DNA from: Maribacter dokdonensis DSW-8
Lineage (GTDB): Bacteria; Bacteroidota; Bacteroidia; Flavobacteriales; Flavobacteriaceae
Reading direction: 5' to 3'
NCBI RefSeq assembly: GCF_001447995.1
Contig: NZ_LDPE01000006.1
Coordinates: 1 to 64,000 of the forward strand
DNA length: 64,000 nucleotides
Notes under the pieces: model-generated
Database searches by the model: none
What the model was told of the DNA's origin: nothing
What the model saw: the letters and a program-made list of their open reading frames with translations, nothing else
Part shown: one piece after another, positions 54,665 through 64,000 of the stretch
Layout: every line of letters starts with the position of its first letter
Position numbering within the stretch: the stretch's first letter is position 1
Program-made: the position numbers and the translations under genes

Positions 54665-55390
54665 TCATTTAACTTTATATTCTAAACGCATAGTTATTGA
54701 TGCGGTCTTATTTTTAGAAGAGGTGTTATAGGCACCGCCCCAACTATAGTCTTCTCCAGAATTTTGACCGGTTATTTGAAAAACACCCATATTGGCAGAG
54801 ACCAGGTCACCTAAATTACTACCTGCATTTTCGGCAATTTTCTCTGCACGTATTCTGGCATCCTCTGTTGCTTTGGAAATCATCTCAATTTTAAGGTCTG
54901 CCAATTTTGTATAATAGTACCTTGGGGGCAGTGAGTTAAACTGAACACCTTTATTTAAAAGTTCGGTAATTTCTCTAGAAACACCTTCTATTAAAGCTAC
55001 ATCTTCAGATTCTATTTTTAAAGTTTGTACAAGTTGGTAACCTTTAAAAATATTGCCAACGTAATTTCCATTTTCATATTGGTTGTCTCGCATTTCTGTA
55101 GTTTGAACACTATTAAAAATAATGCTCTTAGTATCAATGCCCTTAGATGTTAAATATTCTCGAACAATTTCCTTGTCTTGGTTTAATTGGTCGAAAGCTG
55201 TTTTTAAAACAGTGCTATTGGTAGAAAATTGACCTTCCCATACAATGAGGTCAGAGGTGAAATTTTCATTGCCCAAGCCTGTAACCGATATCATTTGGGG
55301 CGGGTTTGCCCTTTGTATATAAGCGTTGCCTAAAAAATATGCAGCAATGACAATTGCCGCTCCAAAAATAATTGCACTAATGTGTTTCAT
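54665..55390 (-). CDS. SIMPL domain envelope protein
   Basis: The 241-residue protein begins with one membrane helix or signal anchor (SAIIFGAAIVIAAYFLGNAYI) and then the SIMPL fold (MISVTGLGNENFTSDLIVWEGQF, KSIIFNSVQTTEMRDNQ). It closes with ARIRAEKIAENAGSNLG and a TASITMRLEYKVK strand. SIMPL/YggE-type proteins are periplasmic and often linked to oxidative-stress tolerance; the role here is inferred. Its terminator is probably element C. Confidence 0.9.
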   Translation of the reverse strand: MKHISAIIFGAAIVIAAYFLGNAYIQRANPPQMISVTGLGNENFTSDLIVWEGQFSTNSTVLKTAFDQLNQDKEIVREYLTSKGIDTKSIIFNSVQTTEMRDNQYENGNYVGNIFKGYQLVQTLKIESEDVALIEGVSREITELLNKGVQFNSLPPRYYYTKLADLKIEMISKATEDARIRAEKIAENAGSNLGDLVSANMGVFQITGQNSGEDYSWGGAYNTSSKNKTASITMRLEYKVK

Positions 55391-55452
55391 GAAAAATATT
55401 TAAATCGAGTCTAAATATATAAAAAGATACTTTTCAAGAACGGTCAATTTGC

Positions 55453-55460
55453 TATTTTTG
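55453..55460 (+). promoter_or_regulatory. -7 box of guaA immediately before the start codon
   Basis: TATTTTTG matches TAnnTTTG and ends 3 nt before the guaA ATG at 55464, so the mRNA would start at or very near the start codon. Confidence 0.5.
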
Positions 55461-55463
55461 CCC

Positions 55464-56996
55464 ATGCAAAATAAAGTCCTAATACTAGATTTTGGTTCTC
55501 AGTACACCCAATTGATTGGAAGACGCGTACGTGAACTAAACATTTTCTCCGAGATTAAACCTTATAATAAATTACCAAAAGACCTTTCTGAGTATAAAGC
55601 GGTAATACTTTCTGGATCGCCCTTATCGGTTAGGGGTGAAGATGCCGTTCACCCAGATCTGTCTGAAATTAGAGGTAAAAAACCATTATTGGGCGTTTGT
55701 TATGGCGCGCAGTATTTGGCACACTTTAATGGTGGTAGTGTAGAAAAATCGAATACACGGGAATATGGTCGTGCAAACCTTAGCTTTGTTAAGGAGAACG
55801 AACCATTTTTTGATAAAGTAGATGCAGGTAGCCAAGTGTGGATGAGCCATGCCGATACCATTAAGCATTTACCAGAAAATACAACTCTATTGGCAAGTAC
55901 GCATGATGTTGAAAATGCCGCTTTCAAATTTGAAGGCGAAGAAACATATGCTATTCAGTTTCACCCAGAAGTGTATCATTCAACAGATGGAAAACAGGTG
56001 CTGGAAAACTTTTTAGTGCATATTGCCGGGATGGAACAGACTTGGACGCCAGATGCCTTTGTTGATAAAACAGTAGCTGAATTAAAGGCGAAAATAGGCG
56101 ATGAAAAAGTAATCTTAGGACTATCCGGTGGTGTAGATTCTTCTGTTGCAGCTGTTTTATTACATAAGGCAATAGGTAAAAACCTGCACTGTATATTTGT
56201 AAATAACGGACTTTTAAGAAAGAACGAGTTTACCGATGTACTTAAGCAGTATGAGGGAATGGGCTTAAATGTAAAAGGTGTAGATGCTTCGGCACGCTTT
56301 TTGGGTGATTTAGCAGGAGAAAGCGATCCAGAAACTAAGAGAAAAACAATAGGTAGGGTTTTTATTGAGGTTTTTGATGATGAATCTCATTTGGTAGAAA
56401 ACGCAAAGTGGTTGGCACAAGGTACTATTTATCCAGATGTTATAGAATCGGTTTCGGCAACTGGCGGACCTTCACAAACAATAAAGAGTCATCATAATGT
56501 AGGTGGTTTGCCAGATTTTATGAAATTAAAAGTGGTAGAACCTTTAAAGATGTTATTTAAGGATGAGGTAAGAAGAGTAGGTGCTAGCTTGGGCATAGAT
56601 AAAGCTTTGTTGGGTAGGCATCCTTTTCCAGGTCCTGGTCTGGCAATTCGTATTCTTGGAGATATCACTCCAGAAAAAGTGGCTATTTTGCAAGAGGTGG
56701 ATGCTATCTTTATTGACGGGTTGAAAAAATGGGGACTATACGATAAGGTGTGGCAAGCCGGTGCTATGTTATTGCCCGTTAACAGCGTAGGTGTAATGGG
56801 AGATGAACGTACCTATGAAAAATGCGTGGCACTTAGGGCCGTGGAAAGTACAGATGGTATGACCGCCGATTGGGTGAACTTACCTTATGAATTTCTACAA
56901 AAAACATCAAATGATATCATTAATAAAGTCCCTGGCGTTAATCGTGTCGTATATGATATAAGTTCTAAACCGCCAGCAACAATTGAATGGGAATAG
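55464..56996 (+). CDS. guaA: GMP synthase (glutamine-hydrolysing)
   Basis: Converts XMP to GMP using glutamine in the cytoplasm. The start at 55464 ([16 protein letters not shown]) is preferred; five upstream codons to 55449 do not match the family. The 510-residue protein has an N-terminal class I glutaminase (GVCYGAQ, C79; QFHPEVYH) and the ATP-pyrophosphatase P-loop [10 protein letters not shown]. It ends with the C-terminal dimer domain and PPATIEWE, which is diagnostic. The LysM gene begins 2 nt after its stop. Confidence 0.97.
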   Translation: MQNKVLILDFGSQYTQLIGRRVRELNIFSEIKPYNKLPKDLSEYKAVILSGSPLSVRGEDAVHPDLSEIRGKKPLLGVCYGAQYLAHFNGGSVEKSNTREYGRANLSFVKENEPFFDKVDAGSQVWMSHADTIKHLPENTTLLASTHDVENAAFKFEGEETYAIQFHPEVYHSTDGKQVLENFLVHIAGMEQTWTPDAFVDKTVAELKAKIGDEKVILGLSGGVDSSVAAVLLHKAIGKNLHCIFVNNGLLRKNEFTDVLKQYEGMGLNVKGVDASARFLGDLAGESDPETKRKTIGRVFIEVFDDESHLVENAKWLAQGTIYPDVIESVSATGGPSQTIKSHHNVGGLPDFMKLKVVEPLKMLFKDEVRRVGASLGIDKALLGRHPFPGPGLAIRILGDITPEKVAILQEVDAIFIDGLKKWGLYDKVWQAGAMLLPVNSVGVMGDERTYEKCVALRAVESTDGMTADWVNLPYEFLQKTSNDIINKVPGVNRVVYDISSKPPATIEWE

Positions 56997-56997
56997 T

Positions 56998-59184
56998 ATG
57001 AAATATATATTTAATCAAGTTTACATTATTTGGGCATTTTGCGTATTGGTCTCTTGCACTGCAATGGCTCAGAAATTTAATACACATGAGGTTAAAAGAG
57101 GAGAGACCTTAGAAAGTATTTCTAAATTATATGGGGTTTCTACTGAAAGTATTTTGCAGTACAATAAAGAGATAAAAACCGGTCAGGATTTAAGACCTAA
57201 TACTATATTGGTAGTACCAAGTGCAAAAGTTGCGACTAAGCCGGCAAACACTCCTACCAAAAATATTACAGAGATTGCACAAGATGCAGAAAATTCTAGA
57301 GAGCCAATAGGCTATACAGAGCACCGTGTTAAGAAAAGGGAAACCATTTTTGGCATTACCCAAATGTATAATATTACCGAGGATGAATTAAAAAAATATA
57401 ATCCGGTTTTATATGCCTCGCCCCTTCAGAAAAAGATGGATCTGCGTATTCCTAAATATGCCGCTCCAAAAGTTGAAGATGTGGGTATGAACGATGAAGA
57501 TTTTGAAAAATACATTGTTGCCGCAAAGGAAACCAGATGGAGTATAGCACATAAATATGGCATTACCATAGATAGCATGTTGGTTTTAAATCCTGGGCTA
57601 TCAAAGTCGGACAATTATTTATCTGAAGGTTATGAATTGGTTATGCCTAAAATAGCCGGTAGTACGGTAAAGAATCAGGTAACCCAATTATACACCTCTT
57701 ATACGGTACCTGCAAAGATGAATTTTTATCGTTTAGAGAAAGAATTTGGAGTAAAATCAGATGAAATAGTGCGCCTTAATCCAGAAATTACAGAACGTGG
57801 TGGGTTAAAAGAGGGTATGGTTATTCGTATACCTGAACAAAAGGTAGAAACTGGTGATATTAATACGGACAACTATATTTTTTATGAGGTTAAACCAAAG
57901 CAAAACGAGTTTAGGCTGACTAGAAAATTTGACATGACCTGGGCAGAGCTAACCCAATTGAACCCTGATTTAAAAGATGGCTTAAAGGCAGGCATGGTAC
58001 TTAAGTTGCCAAAAGATAAAGTAGGTGATTTTGAAGTGAAGAATGCTCTGGTATTGGATAAAGTGAATTTATTGGATAGCATTAATGTTGCCGTAAAGCC
58101 AAAAGTACTGTTCATGTTGCCATTTAGATTGGACAAGGTGAATTTGGCGGATAAGGAAAGCGCTGAAAAAACAATTGATTCTAGAAGAGATATGACCGTT
58201 AGTTTAGGTCTGTATTCCGGTGCATTGGTAGCCATAGATTCGTTAAAGTCTTTAGGAGTATCAATAGATGTGAAAACGGTTGATAATCAATTGGATTTAG
58301 GTAAGACAAAACAACTATTGCAAGCAGAACAATTAGGTGGTTATAGTGCGGTTTTTGGTCCTTTGGACAATCCTTCATTAAAAGAGACCGCAGTTCAAGC
58401 TTCTAGATATAACGTTCCGGTATTGGCGCCGGTAACGGCAAAAAGCGATTTAAGTTTAGAAAATGTGTTCTACTCTTATACGGATGAAGAGGTATTGTGG
58501 AAACATATGTTAGACTATGTTGAAAACAATCATACAGATGAAACACTTTTGATCATAGCAGATGAAGATAATAAAAAGGAAAAAGATGCTATTATAGAAA
58601 GATTTCCATCTGCAAAAGTGGTAGTCGTAAAAGAAGAGGAGAAAAATATTGGTATTAACAGAGATAAACTACAGACACTGCTATCTGACCAAGTACCTAA
58701 TTGGGTTTTTGTAGAATCTGATAATTATAAGTTGATTTCAAGTATAGTCTCCATATTAAATTCATTTAATAATACTGCCTTTGATCCTTTGGTGGGTAAA
58801 GATAAAGTTAGTGTTCGCATGTTTACAACAGACATGAACTCTGCGTTTGAAAATGATGTGATTTCCAATACACATTTATCAAATTTAAAGTTCACTTACC
58901 CTTCAGTGAATAAAGAGGTTGCCAATAGTTCTTTTGTAGATAGGTATAGAAAACGCTTTGGTGATGATCCCAATAAATATGCGGTAAGAGGTTTTGATCT
59001 TACCTATGATTTGTTGTTGAAATTAGCTTATAAAAACAACTTGTTGGAAGCTTCTAGATTCATAGGTGAAACAGAATACAATGGTAATAAGTTCAATTAC
59101 CAAAGAAAAGGTGTTGCGGGCTATTATAATCAATCGTCATATATAATGATGATGGATGATTTAAGAATTAAAACATTAGAATAA
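56998..59184 (+). CDS. Multi-LysM protein with C-terminal type 1 periplasmic-binding domain
   Basis: The 728-residue protein starts at ATG 56998; the signal peptide ends near AMAQ. Five LysM-like repeats follow: HEVKRGETLESISKLYG, HRVKKRETIFGITQMYN, VAAKETRWSIAHKYG, YTVPAKMNFYRLEKEFG and YEVKPKQNEFRLTRKFD. Each is followed by an N-P-x-L or similar and an L-x-x-G-x-x-L-x-x-P motif. From about residue 365 the fold is that of ABC-type substrate-binding receptors (LFMLPFRLDKVNL, GLYSGALVAIDSL, NVPVLAPVTAKSDL, FVDRYRKRFGDDPNKYAVRGFDLTYDL). It should bind peptidoglycan. The ligand of the receptor-like part is unknown. Confidence 0.9.
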   Translation: MKYIFNQVYIIWAFCVLVSCTAMAQKFNTHEVKRGETLESISKLYGVSTESILQYNKEIKTGQDLRPNTILVVPSAKVATKPANTPTKNITEIAQDAENSREPIGYTEHRVKKRETIFGITQMYNITEDELKKYNPVLYASPLQKKMDLRIPKYAAPKVEDVGMNDEDFEKYIVAAKETRWSIAHKYGITIDSMLVLNPGLSKSDNYLSEGYELVMPKIAGSTVKNQVTQLYTSYTVPAKMNFYRLEKEFGVKSDEIVRLNPEITERGGLKEGMVIRIPEQKVETGDINTDNYIFYEVKPKQNEFRLTRKFDMTWAELTQLNPDLKDGLKAGMVLKLPKDKVGDFEVKNALVLDKVNLLDSINVAVKPKVLFMLPFRLDKVNLADKESAEKTIDSRRDMTVSLGLYSGALVAIDSLKSLGVSIDVKTVDNQLDLGKTKQLLQAEQLGGYSAVFGPLDNPSLKETAVQASRYNVPVLAPVTAKSDLSLENVFYSYTDEEVLWKHMLDYVENNHTDETLLIIADEDNKKEKDAIIERFPSAKVVVVKEEEKNIGINRDKLQTLLSDQVPNWVFVESDNYKLISSIVSILNSFNNTAFDPLVGKDKVSVRMFTTDMNSAFENDVISNTHLSNLKFTYPSVNKEVANSSFVDRYRKRFGDDPNKYAVRGFDLTYDLLLKLAYKNNLLEASRFIGETEYNGNKFNYQRKGVAGYYNQSSYIMMMDDLRIKTLE

Positions 59185-59185
59185 A

Positions 59186-59590
59186 ATGACATCAAAAGTA
59201 ACGTATAACGGTGGTCTTAGAACTGAATGTGTTCATTTAAAGTCCAACAATTCTTTTGTGACCGATGCTCCCGTTGATAACAATGGTTTAGGAGAGGCTT
59301 TTTCACCAACTGATACCGTAGCTACGGGCTTGGCAAGTTGTATGTTGACTATGATGGGTATTAAGGCAAACGGGTTAGAGGTAGACTTGAAAGGGACTAC
59401 GGCATCCGTAACTAAGCATATGGCGGCCTCACCTAGAAGAATTTCTAAAATAGAGGTTGAAGTTCATTTGCCGGAACAAGTTTCTGAAAAGGATAGAAAG
59501 ATATTGGTGCATACTGCAAATACATGCCCGGTACATTACAGTTTACACCCGGATATTGAAAAAGTAATCACCTATTATTGGGATTTGTAA
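59186..59590 (+). CDS. OsmC family protein
   Basis: The 134-residue cytoplasmic protein has the OsmC fold. The two redox cysteines of the family are likely in GLASCMLTMMG and NTCPVHYS. OsmC-type proteins reduce organic hydroperoxides; the present one resembles the shorter YhfA-like type, whose activity is less certain. It begins 1 nt after the LysM gene and overlaps the DUF922 gene by 13 nt. Confidence 0.9.
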   Translation: MTSKVTYNGGLRTECVHLKSNNSFVTDAPVDNNGLGEAFSPTDTVATGLASCMLTMMGIKANGLEVDLKGTTASVTKHMAASPRRISKIEVEVHLPEQVSEKDRKILVHTANTCPVHYSLHPDIEKVITYYWDL

Positions 59591-60111
59591 AAAGAACATA
59601 TCATATTTTTTGGCTTTTGATCGTTTTGTGCATTGCTTCTGTTCAAGGTCAAGAGGAAGTTGAATGGTCACCGGAGTTTAGGTTTACTTGGAAAGATTTT
59701 AAAGGCAAGGTTCCGTCCGGTAGTGGTGCAGCAGCTACTACGGCCAGTGGAATTAGTTATGATTTTTCTACATTTTATGAAAACGGGGAAATGCAGGTGG
59801 ACTTTAATGTATACGCATATTTTTACCCCACAAAATCTTGGTATAAACCAAAAATATGTAATGATGTAACATTATTGCATGAGCAGTTGCATTTTGATAT
59901 TACGGAGCTATACGCACGTAAATTAAGGGTAAAGTTGGCAAATGCCACTTTCACCGATAATGTTAAGGAAGAGGTTCGTAAATTGTATAGGTCAACCATT
60001 AGGCAGTTGAACGATTTTCAGAATAAGTACGACGCAGAGACCAATTACTCCAGAAATTTGCCTGTTCAAGAAAGATGGGTGAAAGAAATAGGGGAGGCAC
60101 TTGACCATTAG
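59578..60111 (+). CDS. DUF922 predicted zinc protease
   Basis: TTG at 59578 (overlapping osmC by 13 nt) is the likely start, since it gives a basic n-region and signal peptide (HIFWLLIVLCIASVQGQ); no ATG precedes the mature region. The 177-residue protein has a DUF922 core: FTWKDFKGKVP, then the zinc motif in LLHEQLHFDITE (HExxH). It should be a periplasmic or surface metalloprotease. The substrate is unknown. A terminator follows it. Confidence 0.88.
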   Translation: MGFVKRTYHIFWLLIVLCIASVQGQEEVEWSPEFRFTWKDFKGKVPSGSGAAATTASGISYDFSTFYENGEMQVDFNVYAYFYPTKSWYKPKICNDVTLLHEQLHFDITELYARKLRVKLANATFTDNVKEEVRKLYRSTIRQLNDFQNKYDAETNYSRNLPVQERWVKEIGEALDH

Positions 60112-60126
60112 AGATCAGTATAAATT

Positions 60127-60160
60127 AAAAAGCACCTTTATATTCAAGGTGCTTTTTATT
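60127..60160. terminator. Bidirectional terminator between DUF922 and TIM-barrel isomerase genes
   Basis: AGCACCTT/AAGGTGCT (60131-60138 and 60146-60153) with a 7-nt loop is flanked by A and T runs that extend the stem. Confidence 0.93.
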
Positions 60161-60178
60161 TTTTGGATATGAGTGTTT

Positions 60179-61048
60179 TTATATGTCGCAAATAGTGACA
60201 CCTTGCTTTAAGGCATCTAATTTATTTTCCCAACTAGGTACAAACTCTTGTGCAACATGACCCTTATAACCTGTTTTCAAAATAGCTTTCATGACTGCAG
60301 GATAGAAAATTTCTTGGGTTTCATCTATTTCATGTCTGCCAGGGTTACCTCCTGTATGGTAATGACCATAATATTGATGGTAGTTTTCAATATTTCTTAT
60401 AATATCGCCCTCCATTATTTGCATATGGTAAATATCATATAGAAGTTTAAAATGTTCAGATCCAATAGCCTCACAAAGAGAAACGCCCCATTCGGAATTG
60501 TCGCACATATAATCTTTGTGGTTTACTTTACTGTTCAATAATTCCATTTGAAGAACAACACCATGTTTTTCTGCCAAAGGCATTAGCCTCTTTAATCCGG
60601 TTGCACAATTGCGCAAACCTACAAGGTCGTCCATTCCGTTTCTGTTACCGCTAAAACAAATTAAGTTGGTGTAGCCAGCTTCAGCAACAAGGGGAATTAC
60701 GCGTTCGTAATCAGCAATAAGTTCATCGTGTAAAGAAAGGTCGTTAAAACCTTTTTCAATACCCATACCTGCTCCCCAGCACATAGATGCATGAATATTG
60801 TATTTTTTTAGAAGAGGAAATTCTTCTGGTCCAACTAGATCAATCGATCTAATGTCAAGTTCCACTAAGCTTTTAAGAAAATCTTCAAAAGGAATACTGC
60901 CGTAACACCAATAACAAACACTATGGTTTATATTGTATTTTAATTTAGCCTTAATGTCAGGTTTGGTGTTGTTTGCCACTGCGGCAGATGTAGTTAAGAA
61001 ACCAACAGAGGCAGCCGCTGAGGTTCCAATAAAATTTCTTCTTTTCAT
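60179..61048 (-). CDS. Hydroxypyruvate isomerase-like TIM-barrel protein, exported
   Basis: The 289-residue protein has a twin-arginine-like signal (MKRRNFIGTSAAASVGFLTTSAAVA), so it is probably exported by Tat. The mature part is a xylose-isomerase-like TIM barrel. Metal-ligand motifs appear as LQMELLNSKVNHKDYMCD, KLLYDIYHMQIMEGDI and GHYHTGGNPGRHEIDE, closing with VAQEFVP. These match hydroxypyruvate isomerase-like enzymes; the true sugar substrate is unknown. It is convergent with the DUF922 gene. Confidence 0.88.
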   Translation of the reverse strand: MKRRNFIGTSAAASVGFLTTSAAVANNTKPDIKAKLKYNINHSVCYWCYGSIPFEDFLKSLVELDIRSIDLVGPEEFPLLKKYNIHASMCWGAGMGIEKGFNDLSLHDELIADYERVIPLVAEAGYTNLICFSGNRNGMDDLVGLRNCATGLKRLMPLAEKHGVVLQMELLNSKVNHKDYMCDNSEWGVSLCEAIGSEHFKLLYDIYHMQIMEGDIIRNIENYHQYYGHYHTGGNPGRHEIDETQEIFYPAVMKAILKTGYKGHVAQEFVPSWENKLDALKQGVTICDI

Positions 61049-61097
61049 GTTGTTTTGAGATGTTGATTTTTTAAAGATAATTTTTTTACATTTAATA

Positions 61098-61340
61098 ATG
61101 GAAATAATTCCCGATAAGGAAAAATTAATAGAGCTGGCACATTATAGGATGCCATTTGGTAAATATAAGGGCAGGTACTTGGTAGATTTACCAGAACCCT
61201 ATTTGGTGTGGTTTCAACAAAAAGGGTTTCCTGATGGTAAATTGGGAGATTTGTTGCGATCTATGCTAGAAATCAAAACAAACAGCTTAGAATCGGTAAT
61301 TCGAAAAATACAAAAACATTTTCCTAAGGAAACCCGTTAA
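61098..61340 (+). CDS. DUF3820 small protein
   Basis: The 80-residue cytoplasmic protein has the DUF3820 core MPFGKYKGRYLVDLPEPYLVWF followed by GFPDGKLGDLLRSMLEIK. The FGKYKG motif is like that of the C-terminal domain of the exonuclease at 31.1 kb. Its role is unknown; a nucleic-acid-linked role is suggested only by this similarity. Confidence 0.9.
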   Translation: MEIIPDKEKLIELAHYRMPFGKYKGRYLVDLPEPYLVWFQQKGFPDGKLGDLLRSMLEIKTNSLESVIRKIQKHFPKETR

Positions 61341-61357
61341 GTTCTATCCTCAATTTG

Positions 61358-61365
61358 TAACTTTG
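61358..61365 (+). promoter_or_regulatory. -7 box of pyrG
   Basis: TAACTTTG matches TAnnTTTG and ends 25 nt before the pyrG ATG. The -33 position holds GTTAA, not a true TTG. Confidence 0.5.
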
Positions 61366-61375
61366 TCTCCCGTAA

Positions 61376-63052
<1,677 letters not shown>

Positions 63053-63098
63053 CAATCTTAAAAAATTCAAAATAGACCCAATTAATTAGAAACACCAC

Positions 63099-64000
63099 AT
63101 GGAAGAAAAGAAATTTGATGTACAATCCATCATAGGCTTTGTGCTTATTTTTGGAATACTCGTCTTCATGTTTTACCAAAACAGACCTACTCCAGAAGAG
63201 TTGGCGGCAGAAAAGGCAAAACAAGAGCAAGTAGAAGCTGCGAAGGCATCAGAAAATTTAGAAACAGAGACTGTAGGTAGCAATGAACCACAGTTAGATT
63301 TACAAGATTCTACAGCAGTTGCCAATTACCAAGGTAAATTAGGTGCATTTGGGTTTACAAAACCATCTAATGATATTACCACCTTGGAGAATGATGTTCT
63401 TTTGTTGAAAATCAGTAATAAGGGTGGGCAGATCGTAGAGGCGAAAATGAAACAGTACGTTACTTATGATTCTGTGCCGGTTTATTTGGTAAAAGATGGT
63501 AACGCTTCTTTCGCATTAGATTTCTCTACATCTGACAACAGGGTGTTGAATACGGCAGATTTGTATTTTGAGCCATCAATGTCAAATGATAATGGCAATC
63601 AAGTTTTGTCGTTGAAAGCAAAGACTTCAAACAATCAATATTTGGAGTATAGGTATGTCATGAAACCAAATGATTATTTGGTTGATTTTATGATTAAATC
63701 CAAAGGATTGGATAACGTCATTAGTGCAAGTAAACCTGTAACGTTAGATTGGAAGTTAAAAGGTATTCGTCACTCAAAAAGTATTCAATATGAAAATAGG
63801 TATACACGTTTGACCTATAATCATGAAGATGGTAAAATTAGCAAGTTATCTGAAGGAAGTGATGATGAGGAAACCGAAGAGGATATAAAATGGATTTCTT
63901 ACCGTCAACACTTTTTCTCAAGTATATTAGCAGCAGATGTACCATTTAAAAATGGAGATTTGACTTCGGTTAACTTGGTAGAGGAAGAAAGTAGAACCTT
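63099..64000 (+). CDS. yidC: Membrane protein insertase YidC (3' truncated)
   Basis: YidC inserts and folds inner-membrane proteins, with or without SecYEG. The visible 300 residues hold the N-terminal membrane helix (SIIGFVLIFGILVFMF), an acidic/Ala-rich linker, then the start of the periplasmic beta-supersandwich domain (ENDVLLLKISNKGGQIVEAKM, WISYRQHFFSSIL). The C-terminal insertase core lies outside the window. The assignment rests on this N-terminal pattern and on the neighbouring pyrG, a common order in Bacteroidota. Confidence 0.93.
   Translation, partial: MEEKKFDVQSIIGFVLIFGILVFMFYQNRPTPEELAAEKAKQEQVEAAKASENLETETVGSNEPQLDLQDSTAVANYQGKLGAFGFTKPSNDITTLENDVLLLKISNKGGQIVEAKMKQYVTYDSVPVYLVKDGNASFALDFSTSDNRVLNTADLYFEPSMSNDNGNQVLSLKAKTSNNQYLEYRYVMKPNDYLVDFMIKSKGLDNVISASKPVTLDWKLKGIRHSKSIQYENRYTRLTYNHEDGKISKLSEGSDDEETEEDIKWISYRQHFFSSILAADVPFKNGDLTSVNLVEEESRT

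Overview
The window looks like chromosomal DNA of a marine-type member of the Flavobacteriaceae (Bacteroidota). The evidence is a type IX secretion (T9SS) gene pair, AT-rich DNA, promoters with the Bacteroidota -7 box TAnnTTTG and no Shine-Dalgarno sites, the gene block rpmB-rpmG-DUF4295-ftsY, bacillithiol synthesis (bshC), and many families largely confined to this phylum (DUF5916, PorP/SprF, gliding-motility C-terminal domain, DUF2339/DUF3999). I cannot fix the genus. I saw no rRNA, tRNA, IS element, prophage or CRISPR array. The window is mostly housekeeping and envelope genes, cut at both ends (a surface-protein gene at the left edge, yidC at the right).

Layout. 1-3.6 kb: end of a large repetitive surface protein, a type B T9SS cargo protein and a PorP/SprF outer-membrane partner. 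3.6-5.9 kb: idi, queD, manA and a small helical protein, closed by a strong bidirectional terminator. 6-13.5 kb (minus): DUF4369 lipoprotein, DUF819 permease, HAD phosphatase, DUF5916 outer-membrane protein and a class A penicillin-binding protein. 13.5-22.9 kb: S1/P1 nuclease, a TIGR03643 protein, an AraC regulator, a small secreted protein, a DoxX-like protein, DUF885 peptidase, MOSC protein, an unknown membrane protein and htpG. 23-31 kb: a TetR-like/UbiB kinase pair, fabH, a CoA-binding protein, a sodium:solute symporter, recR and a 2-oxoacid dehydrogenase E2. 31-43.4 kb: a compact plus-strand run (DEDDh exonuclease, surface protein, FAH hydrolase, HPt protein, cinA), then rpmB-rpmG-DUF4295, ftsY, DUF2911, amidase and phosphoesterase; two minus-strand genes (nitroreductase, serine hydrolase); then rimO. 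43.4-50.6 kb (minus): a beta-barrel protein, the DUF3999/DUF2339 pair, DUF4177 and an M14 peptidase. 50.7-64 kb: bshC, a GT39-type glycosyltransferase, a flavin-type oxidase, a SIMPL protein, guaA with a LysM/receptor-like protein, OsmC, a DUF922 protease-like protein, a TIM-barrel isomerase, DUF3820, pyrG and yidC.

The most unusual signal is not a conventional gene. Three intergenic loci (about 23.04-23.20, 54.35-54.46 and 54.51-54.59 kb) share a layout: the core GCTATGAAAAAG opening a tiny reading frame, a TTGAT/GGTT-rich middle and a closing hairpin. Two lie in tandem between minus-strand genes with no plus-strand gene to serve, so they are candidate small RNAs or micropeptide units. A separate terminator-like dyad at 26.5 kb points to a possible unannotated minus-strand transcript. 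Other points worth a look are an orphan HPt protein translationally coupled to cinA, a UbiB kinase with KVAQ in place of KxGQ paired with a TetR-like gene, an E2 with Asn in the DHRxxDG motif, and a likely leaderless guaA.
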